Source of the DNA: Aurantimonas marianensis
GTDB lineage: Bacteria; Pseudomonadota; Alphaproteobacteria; Rhizobiales; Rhizobiaceae
Direction of reading: 5' to 3'
Length of the DNA stretch: 44,323 nucleotides
Assembly: GCF_024195285.1 (NCBI RefSeq)
Contig: NZ_JALHBS010000103.1
Location: 1 to 44,323 of the forward strand
Shown here: one piece after another, positions 8,417 to 17,995 of the stretch
How positions within the stretch are numbered: the stretch's first letter is position 1
Layout of the letters: the number at the start of each line of letters is the position of its first letter
Notes under the pieces: model-generated
What the model was told of the DNA's origin: nothing
The model's input: only the letters and a program-made list of their open reading frames with translations
The model's database searches: none
Program-made: the position numbers and the translations under genes

Positions 8417-9427
8417 CTACTCGGCGGCGTCGCGAGTGTTTCCGATCTCGCGCATGGCCTGCGCAGCGATCTCGAAGGAGCGCTTGCGCGCCGCGTGATC
8501 GTGGATCTGGCCGGTGAGTATGACCTCGTCCGGCGCATAGGCTTCGACGAAGCGCGCAAGTTCGCGGCGGACGGTCTCCGGGGAGCCGGTGGCCGAGACT
8601 GCCAGCGCCTGCTCGACCATTGCCTTCGCCGCCGGTTCGACACGGGCCGCGAAATCCGGGACCGGACGCGGCAGCGGGCCCGGATTGCCGCTGCGCAGAT
8701 TGACGAAGGCCTGTTGCATCGATGATTTCAGCACGCGGCCCTCCTCGTCGCTCGCGGCGGCGAAGACGTTGATCGCCAGCATGAAATGCGGCTTCGGCCA
8801 GCGCGCGGACGGACGATAGGTCTCGCGATAGATTTCGACGGCCTGATCCAGCGCGCCCGGCGCGAAATGCGAGGCGAAGGCGTAGGGAAGACCGAGATGG
8901 GCGGCGAGTTGCGCGCCATAGAGGCTGGAGCCGAGAATCCAGACCGGAACGTGTGTACCGACGCCGGGCACCGCCCGGATCTTCTGGCTTGGCTCGGCAT
9001 CCTCGAAATAGGTGATCAGCTCGACCACGTCCTGGGGGAAATTGTCGGAATTGTCGAGGCTGCGCCGCAGTGCCCGCGCGGTCGGCTGGTCGGTCCCCGG
9101 CGCGCGTCCGAGGCCGAGATCGACCCGGCCCGGATAGAGTGTCGCCAGCGTGCCGAACTGCTCGGCGATCACCAGCGGCGCGTGGTTCGGCAGCATGACA
9201 CCGCCCGCGCCGACCCGGATCGTCGCCGTCTGGCTCGCGACATGGCCGAGCGCGACGGCGGTCGCGGCACTGGCGATCCCGGGCATGTTGTGGTGTTCGG
9301 CCATCCAGAAGCGCAGATAGCCGAGCGACTCCGCGTGCCGGGCAAGGTCGGCGGAATTTGCCAGCGCGTCGGCTGCGGTCGAGCCGTCCGGGATCGGCGA
9401 CAGGTCGAGAACGGAATAGGGGATCAT
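8417..9427 (-). CDS. LLM class flavin-dependent oxidoreductase (luciferase-like)
   Basis: 336 residues from the ATG at 9427, which has AAGGG about eight bases upstream. The sequence is typical of the single-component luciferase-like monooxygenase family: [13 protein letters not shown] at the N-terminus, [41 protein letters not shown], and [15 protein letters not shown]. These TIM-barrel enzymes use reduced FMN to oxidise varied small molecules; the physiological substrate cannot be read from sequence. The gene stands between argG and the hydrolase gene, all on the minus strand, without tight coupling to either. Confidence 0.9.
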   Translation of the reverse strand: MIPYSVLDLSPIPDGSTAADALANSADLARHAESLGYLRFWMAEHHNMPGIASAATAVALGHVASQTATIRVGAGGVMLPNHAPLVIAEQFGTLATLYPGRVDLGLGRAPGTDQPTARALRRSLDNSDNFPQDVVELITYFEDAEPSQKIRAVPGVGTHVPVWILGSSLYGAQLAAHLGLPYAFASHFAPGALDQAVEIYRETYRPSARWPKPHFMLAINVFAAASDEEGRVLKSSMQQAFVNLRSGNPGPLPRPVPDFAARVEPAAKAMVEQALAVSATGSPETVRRELARFVEAYAPDEVILTGQIHDHAARKRSFEIAAQAMREIGNTRDAAE

Positions 9428-9510
9428 GGCGGACCCTTGTCTATGGTGAACCCCGATATGGACGCCGCGCTCCATGACATCAATGAAACGCTGGGTTCTT
9501 CGCGCCGCGC

Positions 9511-10731
<1,221 letters not shown>

Positions 10732-10792
10732 TGGAACTCTTTCGTCTTGCGCTTCGCCACGCCTCTAGCGCAAAGCGGGCCGGTAGGGAAAC

Positions 10793-10808
10793 CGCTTCGC
10801 GCGAAGCG
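10793..10808. repeat. Perfect 16-base palindrome upstream of argG
   Basis: CGCTTCGC is followed directly by its reverse complement GCGAAGCG, with no loop. It lies between the divergent argG and LysE-family genes. It could be an operator or chance in GC-rich DNA; no matching second copy was seen in the window. Confidence 0.4.
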
Positions 10809-10929
10809 TCCGCTCTCCTGCGGTGAAATCCGGGTGGCGCGCGAGGAACGTTCGGCCGATACCGGATCGAGAAAGCAGCTTGCATTGTCAGCCCTCGGAG
10901 ACCGACGGCATTGAAACGAGGCATGTGAC

Positions 10930-11574
10930 ATGACCTTCCTCCCCGACCTTCCGACGCTTCTGGCCTTTACGCTGGCCGCCTTCGTGCTGACCATCACGCC
11001 GGGGCCGGACATGACGCTGTTCTTAGGCCGCACGCTGTCCGAGGGCCGGGCGGCCGGGTTCGCCGCGATGCTCGGCGCGGCGTCGGGCATCGTCGTGCAC
11101 ACCAGCCTGGCCGCCTTCGGTATTTCCGCCCTGATCGCCGCCTCGCCGCAGGCGTTCCTGGCGCTGAAGATCGTCGGCGCCGGCTATCTCGTCTATCTCG
11201 CGATCCAGGCGATCCGCGGCGGCTCGACCTTCAAGCTCGACGGCAAGGCGGCGGGACGCCCGCATAGTCTCGCCTCGAACTGGCTGACCGGCCTCGGCAT
11301 CAATCTGCTGAACCCGAAGATCATCCTGTTCTTCGTGACCTTCCTGCCGCAATTCGTCTCTGCGAGGGATGCCGACGTCACCGGCAAGCTGTTTTTCCTC
11401 GGCCTGTTCTTCATCGTATTGGCGGTGCCGATGACGAGCCTGATGATTCTCGCCGCCGACCGCTTCGCCGCCGCGTTGAAGCGGCGTCCGAAGGTGATGC
11501 GGGCGATCGACTGGCTGTTCGCCAGCGTGTTTTCGGCCTTCGCGGTGCGGATTCTCTTGACGCAGGGGCGCTGA
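10930..11574 (+). CDS. LysE family translocator
   Basis: 214 residues. The start ATG has GAGG eight bases upstream. The family signature is near the N-terminus, ITPGPDMTLFLGRTLSEGR, followed by about six hydrophobic helices, and the middle has ASNWLTGLGINLLNPKIILFF with the conserved NPK. LysE/RhtB proteins export amino acids or related compounds from the cytoplasm. Being divergent from argG, a basic amino acid or intermediate would be a natural guess, but sequence does not settle the substrate. It converges on the GST gene with only six bases between stop codons. Confidence 0.9.
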   Translation: MTFLPDLPTLLAFTLAAFVLTITPGPDMTLFLGRTLSEGRAAGFAAMLGAASGIVVHTSLAAFGISALIAASPQAFLALKIVGAGYLVYLAIQAIRGGSTFKLDGKAAGRPHSLASNWLTGLGINLLNPKIILFFVTFLPQFVSARDADVTGKLFFLGLFFIVLAVPMTSLMILAADRFAAALKRRPKVMRAIDWLFASVFSAFAVRILLTQGR

Positions 11575-11580
11575 CCGCGC

Positions 11581-12240
11581 TCAGGCGTAGGCGTAGGGGC
11601 CGCCGCGCTTGAGGCCGCGGCGATAGGCGGGGCGGTCGTGGATGCGCAACAGGAAGTCGCGCAGCTTCCGGCGGTCGTCATAGCCGAAGCGGTGGCCGGC
11701 CGCCTCGACCGGAAAGCTCATCATGATGTCGGCGATGGAAAGCTCCGGCCCGGCGAACCAGCCGCTGTCGCCGATCGCCTTCTCCCAATGGTCGAGATGC
11801 AGCGCGATTTGGGGCCGCACCAGCATATCGTCGACCTTGGCCAACGACGTCTTGAGGATCGGCCTGAGGAAGAACGGTGCCCGTTCCGGGATCATCTGCA
11901 GCACCAGCATCAGGAACAAGGGCGGCATCGCCGAGCCTTCGGCGTAGTGCAAGAAGTGGCGGGCGTTCCAGTAGTCGTCGGTTCCGTGGGGCGGCATCAG
12001 CCGTCCATCGCCGTGTGTGGCAAGAATGTATTCGACGATGGCTGCGGTCTCGGCGATGGTCCGGCCGTCCTCGGTCAACACCGGCGATTTGCCGAGCGGG
12101 TGAATCGCCTTGAGCTCTTTCGGCGCCTGCATATCCTTGCCGCGCTCGTAGTGCTGCACCGCATAGGCAACGCCGAGCTCCTCAAGCAGCCAGAGAACCC
12201 GCTGCGAACGGGAGTTGTTGAGGTGATGGATCGTGATCAT
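11581..12240 (-). CDS. Glutathione S-transferase family protein
   Basis: 219 residues. The N-terminal thioredoxin-like domain starts MITIHHLNNSRSQRVLWLLEELG, the usual beta-class-like pattern with serine in the glutathione-activating position. KSPVLTEDGRTIAETAAIVEYI is the cis-proline strand and the glutathione-binding DG/ES-type segment. The all-helical C-terminal domain has LSIADIMMSFPVEA, the conserved N-capping box. It probably conjugates glutathione to electrophiles or reduces peroxides; the substrate is unknown. It is last in a minus-strand series starting with rlmN, 78 bases after a BrnA-like gene. Confidence 0.9.
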   Translation of the reverse strand: MITIHHLNNSRSQRVLWLLEELGVAYAVQHYERGKDMQAPKELKAIHPLGKSPVLTEDGRTIAETAAIVEYILATHGDGRLMPPHGTDDYWNARHFLHYAEGSAMPPLFLMLVLQMIPERAPFFLRPILKTSLAKVDDMLVRPQIALHLDHWEKAIGDSGWFAGPELSIADIMMSFPVEAAGHRFGYDDRRKLRDFLLRIHDRPAYRRGLKRGGPYAYA

Positions 12241-12318
12241 CGGGAAGATCTACGGCGCCATGCCCAGTAAACAAGGCGCGGTGACCCTGCCGCATCGAGC
12301 CCGACCGGGCTTGTCGGT

Positions 12319-12537
12319 TTACAGCCCGGCCGATCTCCGCAGCGCCGCGTTGATCCGGTCCTGCCAGCCGGGGCCTTCCTCCTGGAAGTGAGCCAGCACG
12401 TCGCGATCGATGCGCAGCGACACCTGCTCGCGGCCATGCGGGATGGCAGGGGGTGCTTCCTTGACGCGCTCGGGCGCCGTCGCGGATTTGAAGGCCGCTT
12501 CGGCGGCGTCGCGGGGATTGGTCGGGCGGCGGGCCAT
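12319..12537 (-). CDS. BrnA-like (DUF4415-type) small protein without a BrnT partner
   Basis: 72 residues, too short to stand out among the overlapping frames. The start ATG at 12537 has AAGGA eight bases upstream, and that ribosome site overlaps the end of the upstream membrane-protein gene; the two genes are five bases apart. The C-terminal half, QVSLRIDRDVLAHFQEEG followed by GWQDRINAALRRSAG, is the ribbon-helix-helix of BrnA antitoxins. The normal partner, toxin BrnT, would be about 90 residues directly upstream; instead there is an integral membrane protein. It may be a stand-alone DNA-binding regulator or a relic of a toxin-antitoxin pair. Confidence 0.75.
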   Translation of the reverse strand: MARRPTNPRDAAEAAFKSATAPERVKEAPPAIPHGREQVSLRIDRDVLAHFQEEGPGWQDRINAALRRSAGL

Positions 12538-12542
12538 GAGTC

Positions 12543-13004
12543 TTATCCTTTGATTGTGGGTTCGGCGGCCGACGCCGTGGGACCGGAGCCGCGGCGCCAT
12601 CGGCCGGCGCTGCGTCCGGCAACGATCCAGTAGATCAGCGTGAACGATAGCGCCGCGACGACGATCGCGGTCTGGACGCTCGCATGCGGCAGATCGTTCC
12701 CGTAGGCGGTGACGAGGATCGCGCCGGCCCCGATGAGGCCGGCGGCGAGATGCAGGAGGATCGACGAAAGCCCGAAGAGTTCGCTCGCCACCATGAACAA
12801 TGCCCACGGCAGCAGGACTACCGAGCCGATCTGCGCCGATTGGGCGAGAAAGGCGACGACGGTGTGGAACAGGAAGACCGGGTCGCTCGCTCCCATTCCG
12901 GCCGGAACGTTCAGAAACGGCCACAGCATCGCGAAGGCCGCCGTCATGCAGGCCGCGACGAAGCCGAACGGAATCACGAACAGAAAGCGGAGAACGGCGG
13001 TCAT
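12543..13004 (-). CDS. Four-helix integral membrane protein, unknown function
   Basis: 153 residues from the ATG at 13004. Four hydrophobic stretches are visible: from LRFLFVIPFGFVAACM, DPVFLFHTVVAFLAQ, SVVLLPWALFMVASELFG through LLHLAAGLIGAGAILV, and TAIVVAALSFTLIYWIVAG. The C-terminus is a short basic cytoplasmic tail. I do not recognise a named family. It starts 50 bases after the rlmN stop and ends five bases before the BrnA-like gene, so it is probably part of an rlmN transcript. AAAGGA lies about 15 bases upstream of the ATG, further than ideal. Confidence 0.65.
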   Translation of the reverse strand: MTAVLRFLFVIPFGFVAACMTAAFAMLWPFLNVPAGMGASDPVFLFHTVVAFLAQSAQIGSVVLLPWALFMVASELFGLSSILLHLAAGLIGAGAILVTAYGNDLPHASVQTAIVVAALSFTLIYWIVAGRSAGRWRRGSGPTASAAEPTIKG

Positions 13005-13054
13005 TCGACGAAGAGGGTTCCTTTGATAGCGCGTCTCGGTGCCGTGCTCTGCCC

Positions 13055-14299
13055 TTAGTGGGCTGCGAGTTCCGAAATTCGCGCTGTTTCGAGCTTCACC
13101 CGATCGCTCTTCTTCATCCGCTCGGATTCCGATTTCAGCTGGCCGCAGGCGGCGAAGATGTCGCGCCCGCGCGGTGTTCGGATGGGCGAGGCATAGCCGG
13201 CCTGGTTCACATAATCGGCGAAGCGCTCGATCTGGTCCCAGTCGGAACACTCGTAGAACGTCCCCGGCCAGGGATTGAACGGGATCAGATTGATCTTCGC
13301 CGGAATGCCCTTGAGGATACGGACCAATTCCTTCGCGTCCGCCATCGAATCGTTGACGTCCTTCAGCATCACGTATTCGAAGGTGATGCGCCGGGCATTG
13401 GACACACCCGGATAGGCGCGGCAGGCGTCGAGCAGGTCCTTCAGCGGATATTTCTTGTTGATCGGCACCAGTTCGTCGCGCAGTTCGTCGCGCACCGCAT
13501 GCAGCGATATGGCCAGCATCACGCCCATTTCCTCGCCGGTCCGCGGGATCATCGGGACCACGCCGGAGGTCGACAGGGTGACACGCCGCCGCGACAGCGA
13601 CAGACCCTCGCCGTCGGTGGCGACGGCCAGCGCCTCGCGGACATTGTCAAAATTGTAGAGCGGTTCGCCCATGCCCATCATCACGACATTGGAAACGAGA
13701 CGGCCGTCGGAGGGCACGATCGCGCCGGCCGGCGTCGCGGCGTCGGGAAAATCGCCAAGCCGTTCGCGGGCCACGAGAATCTGCCCGACGATCTCGTCCG
13801 GCGTAAGGTTTCGGACCAGCCGCTGGGTGCCGGTATGGCAGAAAGTGCAGGTCAACGTGCAGCCGACCTGGGAGGAGACGCAGAGCGTGCCGCGACCCTC
13901 TTCGGGAATGTAGACCGTCTCGATCTCGACCGGACGGCCGGCGCCTTTCGCCGGAAAGCGGAACAGCCATTTGCGGGTGCCATCGACTGAGACCTGCTCT
14001 TCGACGACCTCCGGCCGGGCGATCGAATAGGTGTCGGCGAGCGCGTTGCGCAGATCTCCGGCGACATTCGCCATCTGGCCGAAATCGGCCACCCCGCGCA
14101 CATAGAGCCAATGCCAGAGCTGGGCGACGCGCATGCGCAGCTGCCTTTCAGGCACGCCGACCGAGCGCAGCGCTTCGGCGAGAGCGTCGCGATCGAGGCC
14201 GATAAGCGATGGCTTTTCGCCGCCATCGACCGGCGAAACCTTCGCCAGAGGGCGCGGGCGGTTGGCTGGAGAGGCGAGATCGAGCGAAACGGGCATCAT
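13055..14299 (-). CDS. rlmN: 23S rRNA (adenine2503-C2)/tRNA A37 methyltransferase RlmN
   Basis: 414 residues. The radical-SAM cluster motif CTLTCTFC has cysteines at 147, 151 and 154, preceded by LCVSSQVG and followed by [28 protein letters not shown] and [14 protein letters not shown] are further RlmN signatures. The enzyme methylates C2 of A2503 in the peptidyl-transferase centre and of A37 in some tRNAs, using two SAM molecules. The frame opens with ATGATG; GAGG is two bases from the first and five from the second (14296), so the second may be used. It lies between an IalB-family gene and the small membrane protein, an order common in rhizobia. Confidence 0.96.
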   Translation of the reverse strand: MMPVSLDLASPANRPRPLAKVSPVDGGEKPSLIGLDRDALAEALRSVGVPERQLRMRVAQLWHWLYVRGVADFGQMANVAGDLRNALADTYSIARPEVVEEQVSVDGTRKWLFRFPAKGAGRPVEIETVYIPEEGRGTLCVSSQVGCTLTCTFCHTGTQRLVRNLTPDEIVGQILVARERLGDFPDAATPAGAIVPSDGRLVSNVVMMGMGEPLYNFDNVREALAVATDGEGLSLSRRRVTLSTSGVVPMIPRTGEEMGVMLAISLHAVRDELRDELVPINKKYPLKDLLDACRAYPGVSNARRITFEYVMLKDVNDSMADAKELVRILKGIPAKINLIPFNPWPGTFYECSDWDQIERFADYVNQAGYASPIRTPRGRDIFAACGQLKSESERMKKSDRVKLETARISELAAH

Positions 14300-14414
14300 A
14301 TCCTCGGCCAGTGGCTACCGGCGAAACATCGGTCATGAACAGGAATTGCCCTTCAAATGACCCTTTCCGGCCATTTGCGCAAGGTTTGGCGAGAACGCCG
14401 GGCCCAAACGGCGA

Positions 14415-14437
14415 AACGCCGGGGGCGGCCCGGCGTT
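14415..14437 (-). terminator. Hairpin downstream of the IalB-family gene
   Basis: AACGCCGGG and CCCGGCGTT form a perfect nine-base-pair stem with a five-base loop, about 45 bases beyond the stop codon on the minus strand. Only a few T residues follow. It would separate the ialB-like transcript from rlmN. Confidence 0.55.
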
Positions 14438-14481
14438 CGCGAGAGATTGCTGGTCGGAGCGAGTCAGGCGCCGCCAGAAAC

Positions 14482-14988
14482 CTATTTGCAGTCGTTGATC
14501 GACTTCAGCGCGGCAGTGACGCCCGACAGCGAGAATGTGTAGCTCGTCTGGGTTCCGCGTTGCGATACGGCATCCACCGTCATCGCCTTGCCGGCGCGCA
14601 GATTGGCGACCAGCTGTGGTTCCTCCGCGGCGTTCTCCATCCACGCCGACTCGCCCTTGACGAACATCGAATAATCCTTGCCGTCGACGTCGATCGTGAC
14701 CTTGGAGCCTTCCTTGAGGGTGTAGCCCATCACCGCTTGCGGCTCGTAAGAGACGCCCTGGCCCGGCTTCTGCGAAATCAGGAAGAAGATGTCGCCGTGA
14801 TCGACGTTCGCCGGCTCCATCTTGGTCGGCGTCGACAGGATGTAGCAGACCTTGCCGTCGGTGCCGGCGTAGGAGTAGGTGCCCCAGGCGTTGAATTGGC
14901 TCATGCGCGTCGGGGTCTGGGCCGCGCCGGCCGCGCTCGAGAAGATCAGAATGGCCGCCGTGGCCGTCAGGACGTTCTTGAGGTTCAT
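14482..14988 (-). CDS. Invasion-associated locus B (IalB) family periplasmic protein
   Basis: 168 residues. A signal peptide is clear: MNLKNVLTATAAILIFSSAAGAA. The mature protein has FNAWGTYSYAGTDGKVCYILS, the YDDWTVRC-like opening of the family, later FLISQKPGQG and YTLKEGSKVTIDVDG, and ends in a lone cysteine two residues from the C-terminus that could pair with C48. IalB was named in Bartonella, where it contributes to red-cell invasion, but family members are widespread in free-living Hyphomicrobiales and their role is unclear. It is periplasmic. No close operon partner upstream. Confidence 0.85.
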   Translation of the reverse strand: MNLKNVLTATAAILIFSSAAGAAQTPTRMSQFNAWGTYSYAGTDGKVCYILSTPTKMEPANVDHGDIFFLISQKPGQGVSYEPQAVMGYTLKEGSKVTIDVDGKDYSMFVKGESAWMENAAEEPQLVANLRAGKAMTVDAVSQRGTQTSYTFSLSGVTAALKSINDCK

Positions 14989-15333
14989 GTTTCCCCGCTC
15001 GTTCGGTGCGTGTTCGTATGTTTCCCACGGTCGAGGCCGAGGCCGGCAAGACGCCGGAAGCGATGATACGCTACAGAATAGCGCCGAGGCCGTTTATCGT
15101 CGGTTAACGAAGAACGAAAGCCGAGATAAACTATTGAACCGTCTCCACGGTACGGCGCTTCGTCTGGCAGAAACCGGCTTTAGGCGTCCCGCTTCACCAA
15201 AGCCCGGCCCCCGCAATGTGAATGATGGAACGAATCGGGCGACAATTTGGCGAGCCATGCCAAGCCGTTGTTACGGAATGGTAAGGGGAAGGGCGGAGTG
15301 AGGCCGGAACGATGCTCCCCCCGGTTGCCCGCG
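14989..15333. other. Intergenic region upstream of the IalB-family gene
   Basis: 345 bases between the IalB-family start and the DUF1232 stop, both on the minus strand. It is less GC-rich than the flanks around 15090-15140, as expected of a promoter region. I found no convincing -35/-10 pair, RNA gene or short coding frame. Confidence 0.4.
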
Positions 15334-15714
15334 CTAGCGGTCCATTTCGCCAAGCGTCTCGCGGGCCCGCTGGTAATGCCGCGGCCGAATGTTCTGGCGA
15401 ACCGCCCGGAACGCGGCCCAAAGCACCGCGATGTCATCGGTAAAGCCGAGGCCGAGAATGAAATCGGGCACCACATCCATCGGCAGGACGAAATAGGCCA
15501 GCGCGGCAAGCAGGATGCCGCGGCTGGCGGCCGGCGTCTGCGGGTCGAGCGCGCAGTAATAAGCCGCGACCACGTCTTCCATGAACGGCACCGATCGCAA
15601 CGCGCGACGGACGGTCTGGAAAAAAGACGCGCGGACCCGTTCTTCCTGCCGCGCCTGTTCCTCGCTGGAACCGGGTGTCAAAATTTCGCCGACCTTCGGT
15701 GTGTCTAGTGCCAT
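15334..15714 (-). CDS. YkvA/DUF1232 family membrane protein
   Basis: 126 residues from the ATG at 15714, which has GGAGG five bases upstream; a TTG further upstream is less likely because it overlaps that ribosome site. The centre carries the DUF1232 signature: LAALAYFVLPMDVVPDFILGLGFTDDIAVLWAAF, with the P-x-D-x-x-P-D core and one hydrophobic hairpin. A helical, charged N-terminus precedes it. The function of the family is not known; it is probably an inner-membrane protein. The gene lies 48 bases after thpR on the same strand and is probably co-transcribed. Confidence 0.85.
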   Translation of the reverse strand: MALDTPKVGEILTPGSSEEQARQEERVRASFFQTVRRALRSVPFMEDVVAAYYCALDPQTPAASRGILLAALAYFVLPMDVVPDFILGLGFTDDIAVLWAAFRAVRQNIRPRHYQRARETLGEMDR

Positions 15715-15762
15715 CGCGTCCTCCAATGTCAGGAGGTTAGATGGTCCATGACCGCCGCGGCC

Positions 15763-16407
15763 TCAAGAGGTCCGGTTCATGGCCATACTGGCGGCAGGCC
15801 GCGCCGACCTGGTCAGCCGGTGCGCGTGATCTCCCGAACCCGGTCGGGCGAGCCGTTTCGCCGAATGGGTTCTCGTGCGCAGCGAAAACGCCTCCTCCAG
15901 CACATAAGGGCCGCCGCCGACCGAATCCCGCGCCGAATAGAGGCCGAATCGCTCGGCCGGGAACGGCGGCGTGCGGAAGTCGCCGCGCGTGGCGAGAAAA
16001 TGCGCGACTTCCGCCGATTTCGGCTGCCGCAACCGTGCCAGCGTCACATGCGGGACAAATTTGCGTTGGTCGGCGGGAAGGCCGAGGCGTCTGCAGATGC
16101 GCTCGATTTCAGCCTGCAGCTCGCAAAGCTCGGGCGATGCCTCGACGCCGGCGTAGATCGAGTGCGGCTTGCGTGTTCCGAAGGCTGCCACCCCGCTCAG
16201 CGCGAGAGAGAAGGCCGGCCGGTCGACCCGGTCGAGCGAAGCAACGATCTCGTCCGCAAGCCGTGATTCGACGTCGCCGATGAACCGCAGGGTCAGATGA
16301 TAGTTCTGCGGATCGATCCAGCGGGCCGACGGCAGGCCCCCGCGGAGAAAGGAGAGCGAGAGGGCGATATCCTGGGGGATTTCGAGGGCGGTGAACAGTC
16401 GGGGCAT
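15763..16407 (-). CDS. thpR: RNA 2',3'-cyclic phosphodiesterase (2H family)
   Basis: 214 residues from the ATG at 16407, with AAGGA six bases upstream. Two HxTL motifs, HLTL at 37-40 and HVTL at 120-123, form the active site of the 2H phosphoesterase fold; PRLFTALEIP at the start and FVPHVTLAR are typical of ThpR (formerly LigT). It opens 2',3'-cyclic phosphates at RNA ends and can ligate tRNA halves in vitro. The usual fold ends near residue 180; the remaining roughly 34 residues are basic, low in hydrophobicity and probably a disordered extension. Confidence 0.92.
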   Translation of the reverse strand: MPRLFTALEIPQDIALSLSFLRGGLPSARWIDPQNYHLTLRFIGDVESRLADEIVASLDRVDRPAFSLALSGVAAFGTRKPHSIYAGVEASPELCELQAEIERICRRLGLPADQRKFVPHVTLARLRQPKSAEVAHFLATRGDFRTPPFPAERFGLYSARDSVGGGPYVLEEAFSLRTRTHSAKRLARPGSGDHAHRLTRSARPAASMAMNRTS

Positions 16408-16580
16408 CGGATGTCCTTCCGTGCGTCGTTGCCGTCGCGAAAAGACTTTCACCTCGCGAGCCATGTTTCAAGGACAGGGCAGCCTTGCATGCCGCCCTTC
16501 GCCGTTGTTTGCGACGCAATACACAATTATGTTGGCCTTACGGAGGGCGTCGCTGGGAGGCTGAACAAAGGCAATGACCC

Positions 16581-17273
16581 ATGCCCATCGTCACGGATTT
16601 CGTTTCCGCCGATAATGCCGACAGAGGAAAGGATGCTCGCCCCGACGTGGCGGCGGGGCCTTTGTCCCCCGTTCACGTGCGCCGGCTCCACGCCCACGAA
16701 ACCGATCTGTTCCTTCGTCATCTCCAGCGGCTTCCCGGCGAAACCCGGCGCCTGCGCTTCGGCAATTCCGTCAACGACACGTTCCTGGCTCGCTATGCCG
16801 AGCTGGCCCTCGGCCCTGACTCGCTGGTGAAGGGCCTGTTCGTCAACGGCGAGTTGCGCGGTGCCGCGGAATTGCGGTTCTTGACCGGGTCGCGCGATGA
16901 AGCCGAAGGCGCGTTTTCGATCGAGCCCGAATTCCAGGGACGCGGTCACGGGGATCGCCTTTTCGGCCGCCTGGTCGCCGCCGCCCGCAATCGCGGCGTT
17001 CGCCGGATTTTCCTGACCTGCCTGCGAGAGAACCGCCGCATGCAGGCGATCGCCGCCAAACACGGCGCGGATCTCAGTTTCCTCGCCGGCGATGTGACGG
17101 CGGAGATCGTGCGGCCTTACGCGGACGCGAAGAGCCTAGCCCGGGAATGGGCGGATGAGAGCGAGGCCTATGTGTTCGCCATGATCGAGGAGCGCGGGCG
17201 GCGCCTGCGATACTTCACCGAGCCGCTGCGGCGTCTGGCGGCGAGTTTTGGGCCGACGTCCGCCGCTCACTGA
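16581..17273 (+). CDS. GNAT family N-acetyltransferase
   Basis: 230 residues. The acetyl-CoA loop is QGRGHGDRLFGRL, the Q/R-x-x-G-x-G motif, in the context of FSIEPEFQGRGHG; downstream, IFLTCLRENRRMQAIAAKHGADL is the typical C-terminal GNAT helix. An N-terminal extension of about 40 residues includes VRRLHAHETDLFLRHLQRL. The substrate is not predictable. The start ATG at 16581 has AAAGG about nine bases upstream. The last 59 bases overlap the convergent arylesterase gene, so its C-terminal residues are encoded opposite that gene's C-terminus. Confidence 0.85.
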   Translation: MPIVTDFVSADNADRGKDARPDVAAGPLSPVHVRRLHAHETDLFLRHLQRLPGETRRLRFGNSVNDTFLARYAELALGPDSLVKGLFVNGELRGAAELRFLTGSRDEAEGAFSIEPEFQGRGHGDRLFGRLVAAARNRGVRRIFLTCLRENRRMQAIAAKHGADLSFLAGDVTAEIVRPYADAKSLAREWADESEAYVFAMIEERGRRLRYFTEPLRRLAASFGPTSAAH

Positions 17274-17931
17274 GCGAATCAATCGTTTCGGTGATCAGCG
17301 GCAGCATCCTGTTCACGATGGTGGCGACGCCGTCCCTGTTCGGGTGCATGGCATCGTCCTGATTGAGCTCGGGCTGGGCTGCCACGCCGTCGAGAAAGAA
17401 CGGATAGAACGCGACGGGGTATTTTTCGGCGAGGCCGGAATAGATCGGATTGAAAGCCGATGCGTAGTCGGATCCCATATTGGGCGGTGCGACCATGCCC
17501 GCCAGGATGACAGCCTGGCCGCGATCGGTCAGCGTTCGCACGATCTGGTCGAGGTTCTTTTGCGTGATCGCGGGAGAAATTCCGCGCAGCGCGTCGTTGG
17601 CGCCGAGTTCGACGATGACGAGGTCGGCGTTTTCCGGCACCGACCAGTCGAGCCGGGCAAGCCCGCCGCTCGACGTATCGCCTGAGGCGCCGGCGTTGGT
17701 CACCTCGACGTGGTATCCCCGATCCCGCAGGGCGGCCTGCAACTGCTGGGGAAACGCCTCGCCGGGGCCGACGCCGTAGCCGGCGACGAGGCTGTCGCCG
17801 AATGCGACGACGTGAAGCGGCTTGCCATCGGTCGCCCCCCGCGCGGCCTGCTGGGCGCTCGAAGCCGACGGCAACATCAGCCATGACAAGAATGTCAGCA
17901 CCACGAGGATCGGTTGGAAGCGTTGCATCAT
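17215..17931 (-). CDS. tesA: SGNH arylesterase / acyl-CoA thioesterase I, TesA-like
   Basis: 238 residues. A signal peptide (residues 1-27, ending in PSASSA) sends it to the periplasm. SGNH blocks: GDSLVAGYG with the nucleophile S47, GASGDTSSGG with the oxyanion glycine, ELGANDALRG with the asparagine, and DDAMHPN with catalytic D193 and H196. TesA enzymes hydrolyse acyl esters, thioesters and lysophospholipids. It is divergent from an ABC ATPase/permease pair, the same association as tesA-ybbA-ybbP in enterobacteria, suggesting a shared envelope-lipid role. Two adjacent ATG codons open the frame. The 3' end overlaps a GNAT gene tail to tail. Confidence 0.92.
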   Translation of the reverse strand: MMQRFQPILVVLTFLSWLMLPSASSAQQAARGATDGKPLHVVAFGDSLVAGYGVGPGEAFPQQLQAALRDRGYHVEVTNAGASGDTSSGGLARLDWSVPENADLVIVELGANDALRGISPAITQKNLDQIVRTLTDRGQAVILAGMVAPPNMGSDYASAFNPIYSGLAEKYPVAFYPFFLDGVAAQPELNQDDAMHPNRDGVATIVNRMLPLITETIDSLSERRTSAQNSPPDAAAAR

Positions 17932-17995
17932 ACACCCATATAGCGCTGGCCCCGTTGGAGGGCGTCCGAGTTTTTGAATATAGGAGCCGGCGACC

